A model generated the notes under the pieces. The model searched no databases. It was not told where the DNA came from and saw nothing but the letters and a program-made list of their open reading frames with translations. From Candidatus Brocadiia bacterium (GTDB lineage: Bacteria > Planctomycetota > MHYJ01 > WSZJ01), in NCBI GenBank assembly GCA_013360825.1, contig JABWAY010000014.1:1-24535 (forward strand): 24,535 nt of DNA, written 5' to 3'. The number at the start of each line of letters is the position of its first letter. Position 1 is the first letter of the stretch. A program made the position numbers and the translations under genes. Positions 24,293 through 24,535 of the stretch are shown here, piece by piece.

Positions 24293-24323
24293 GCAGCCGG
24301 GCGTTGCGGCTTATGATGAGGGG

Positions 24324-24467
24324 ATGCACGACGTGACTGCGATTCCGCCGCTTCCCCGACGGTCGGACACGGCCCACAAGGGCGATTTCGGCCGGGCGCT
24401 GGTCGTCGGGGGGAGCGTCGGGCTGTCCGGGGCGGCGTTGCTGGCCGCGGGGGCGGCGGGCTTGTAG
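24324..24467 (+). CDS. NAD(P)H-hydrate dehydratase, N-terminal fragment
   Basis: A 47-codon piece reading MHDVTAIPPLPRRSDTAHKG, then DFGRALVVGGSVGLSGAALL and AAGAAGL before a stop. The segment HKGDFGRxLVxGGSxGxSGAAxLA is the hallmark start of the YjeF C-terminal/ribokinase-like domain of ADP- or ATP-dependent NAD(P)H-hydrate dehydratase, which repairs hydrated nicotinamide cofactors. The family normally continues with an ALRxGAGLV-type segment and about 230 more residues. Here the similarity stops at about 24457-24464 and the frame ends at once, so the gene is cut by the right-hand junction. GATGAGGGG precedes the ATG. Family identity is good, function of this piece nil. Confidence 0.65.
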   Translation: MHDVTAIPPLPRRSDTAHKGDFGRALVVGGSVGLSGAALLAAGAAGL

Positions 24468-24535
24468 TGAAGGGTCTCGCCCTCGACGAAGGGCAGCCCG
24501 GCCCACGCGGCGTGGTCGAGCACGACGCCCGTCGC
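24461..24535 (-). CDS. Unidentified coding fragment at the right edge
   Basis: Read on the minus strand from the window edge, the bases give ATGVVLDHAAWAGLPFVEGE followed by TLHYK, a protein-like sequence that ends where the dehydratase piece begins. The DxTGxVxxxxWAxLPxxEGE style resembles an OB-fold strand pair as in archaeal single-stranded-DNA-binding proteins, but about 25 residues are too few to claim it. It is probably foreign to the rest of the window. Confidence 0.25.

Overview
The bulk of this window (about 490 to 24,460) is one stretch of very G+C-rich bacterial DNA with strong third-position G/C bias, clear AGGAGG-type ribosome binding sites and tightly packed genes. No rRNA, tRNA, CRISPR array or insertion sequence is visible. 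The gene mix (secreted DUF2330 proteins, a two-haem DHOR/DUF1111 cytochrome, cyclophilins, thiolases and crotonases, trehalose genes) suits a free-living, probably Gram-negative-type bacterium. A planctomycete-like or related uncultured lineage is my guess, not a demonstrated assignment. Both ends look foreign: bases 1 to about 490 have visibly lower G+C and carry broken pieces of an ABC transporter gene and a DAHP synthase/chorismate mutase gene, while the last ~70 bases interrupt an NAD(P)H-hydrate dehydratase gene. These look like chimeric joins at contig ends.

Left part (about 490 to 6,404, minus strand). In transcription order: a thiolase, a crotonase resembling cyclohexa-1,5-diene-carbonyl-CoA hydratase, a small membrane protein, a secreted cyclophilin with an extra N-terminal domain, a cytoplasmic cyclophilin, a terminator, an enoyl-CoA hydratase, a second thiolase, and the first ~36 codons of a secreted protein cut off at the foreign junction. 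The acyl-CoA enzymes point to beta-oxidation-like or aromatic/alicyclic acyl-CoA breakdown; no dehydrogenases of such a pathway are present.

Middle (6,519 to 10,383, plus strand). A two-gene trehalose unit: trehalose synthase (TreS), followed by a fused trehalose-6-phosphate phosphatase/synthase whose domain order (phosphatase first) is the reverse of the usual fusion. A convergent LURP-one-related (tubby/scramblase-like) gene follows.

Right part (11,099 to 21,345, plus strand). This is the most striking region: six paralogous exported DUF2330 proteins of 467 to 479 residues in one head-to-tail array, with three small HEAT-repeat lipoproteins placed between them, several junctions overlapping by 1 to 4 bases. 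All six share a twin cysteine at the predicted mature N-terminus, two further invariant cysteines, a nearly invariant C-terminus, and one internal segment that differs in length and sequence in each copy. A candidate ECF-type promoter sits before the first copy and a strong hairpin after the last. A large secreted two-haem cytochrome with several calcium-binding-like Asp loops and a secreted protein of unknown function follow. I infer that the array encodes a family of periplasmic or cell-surface proteins with lipoprotein partners, possibly with redox chemistry involving the cytochrome; the function is unknown.
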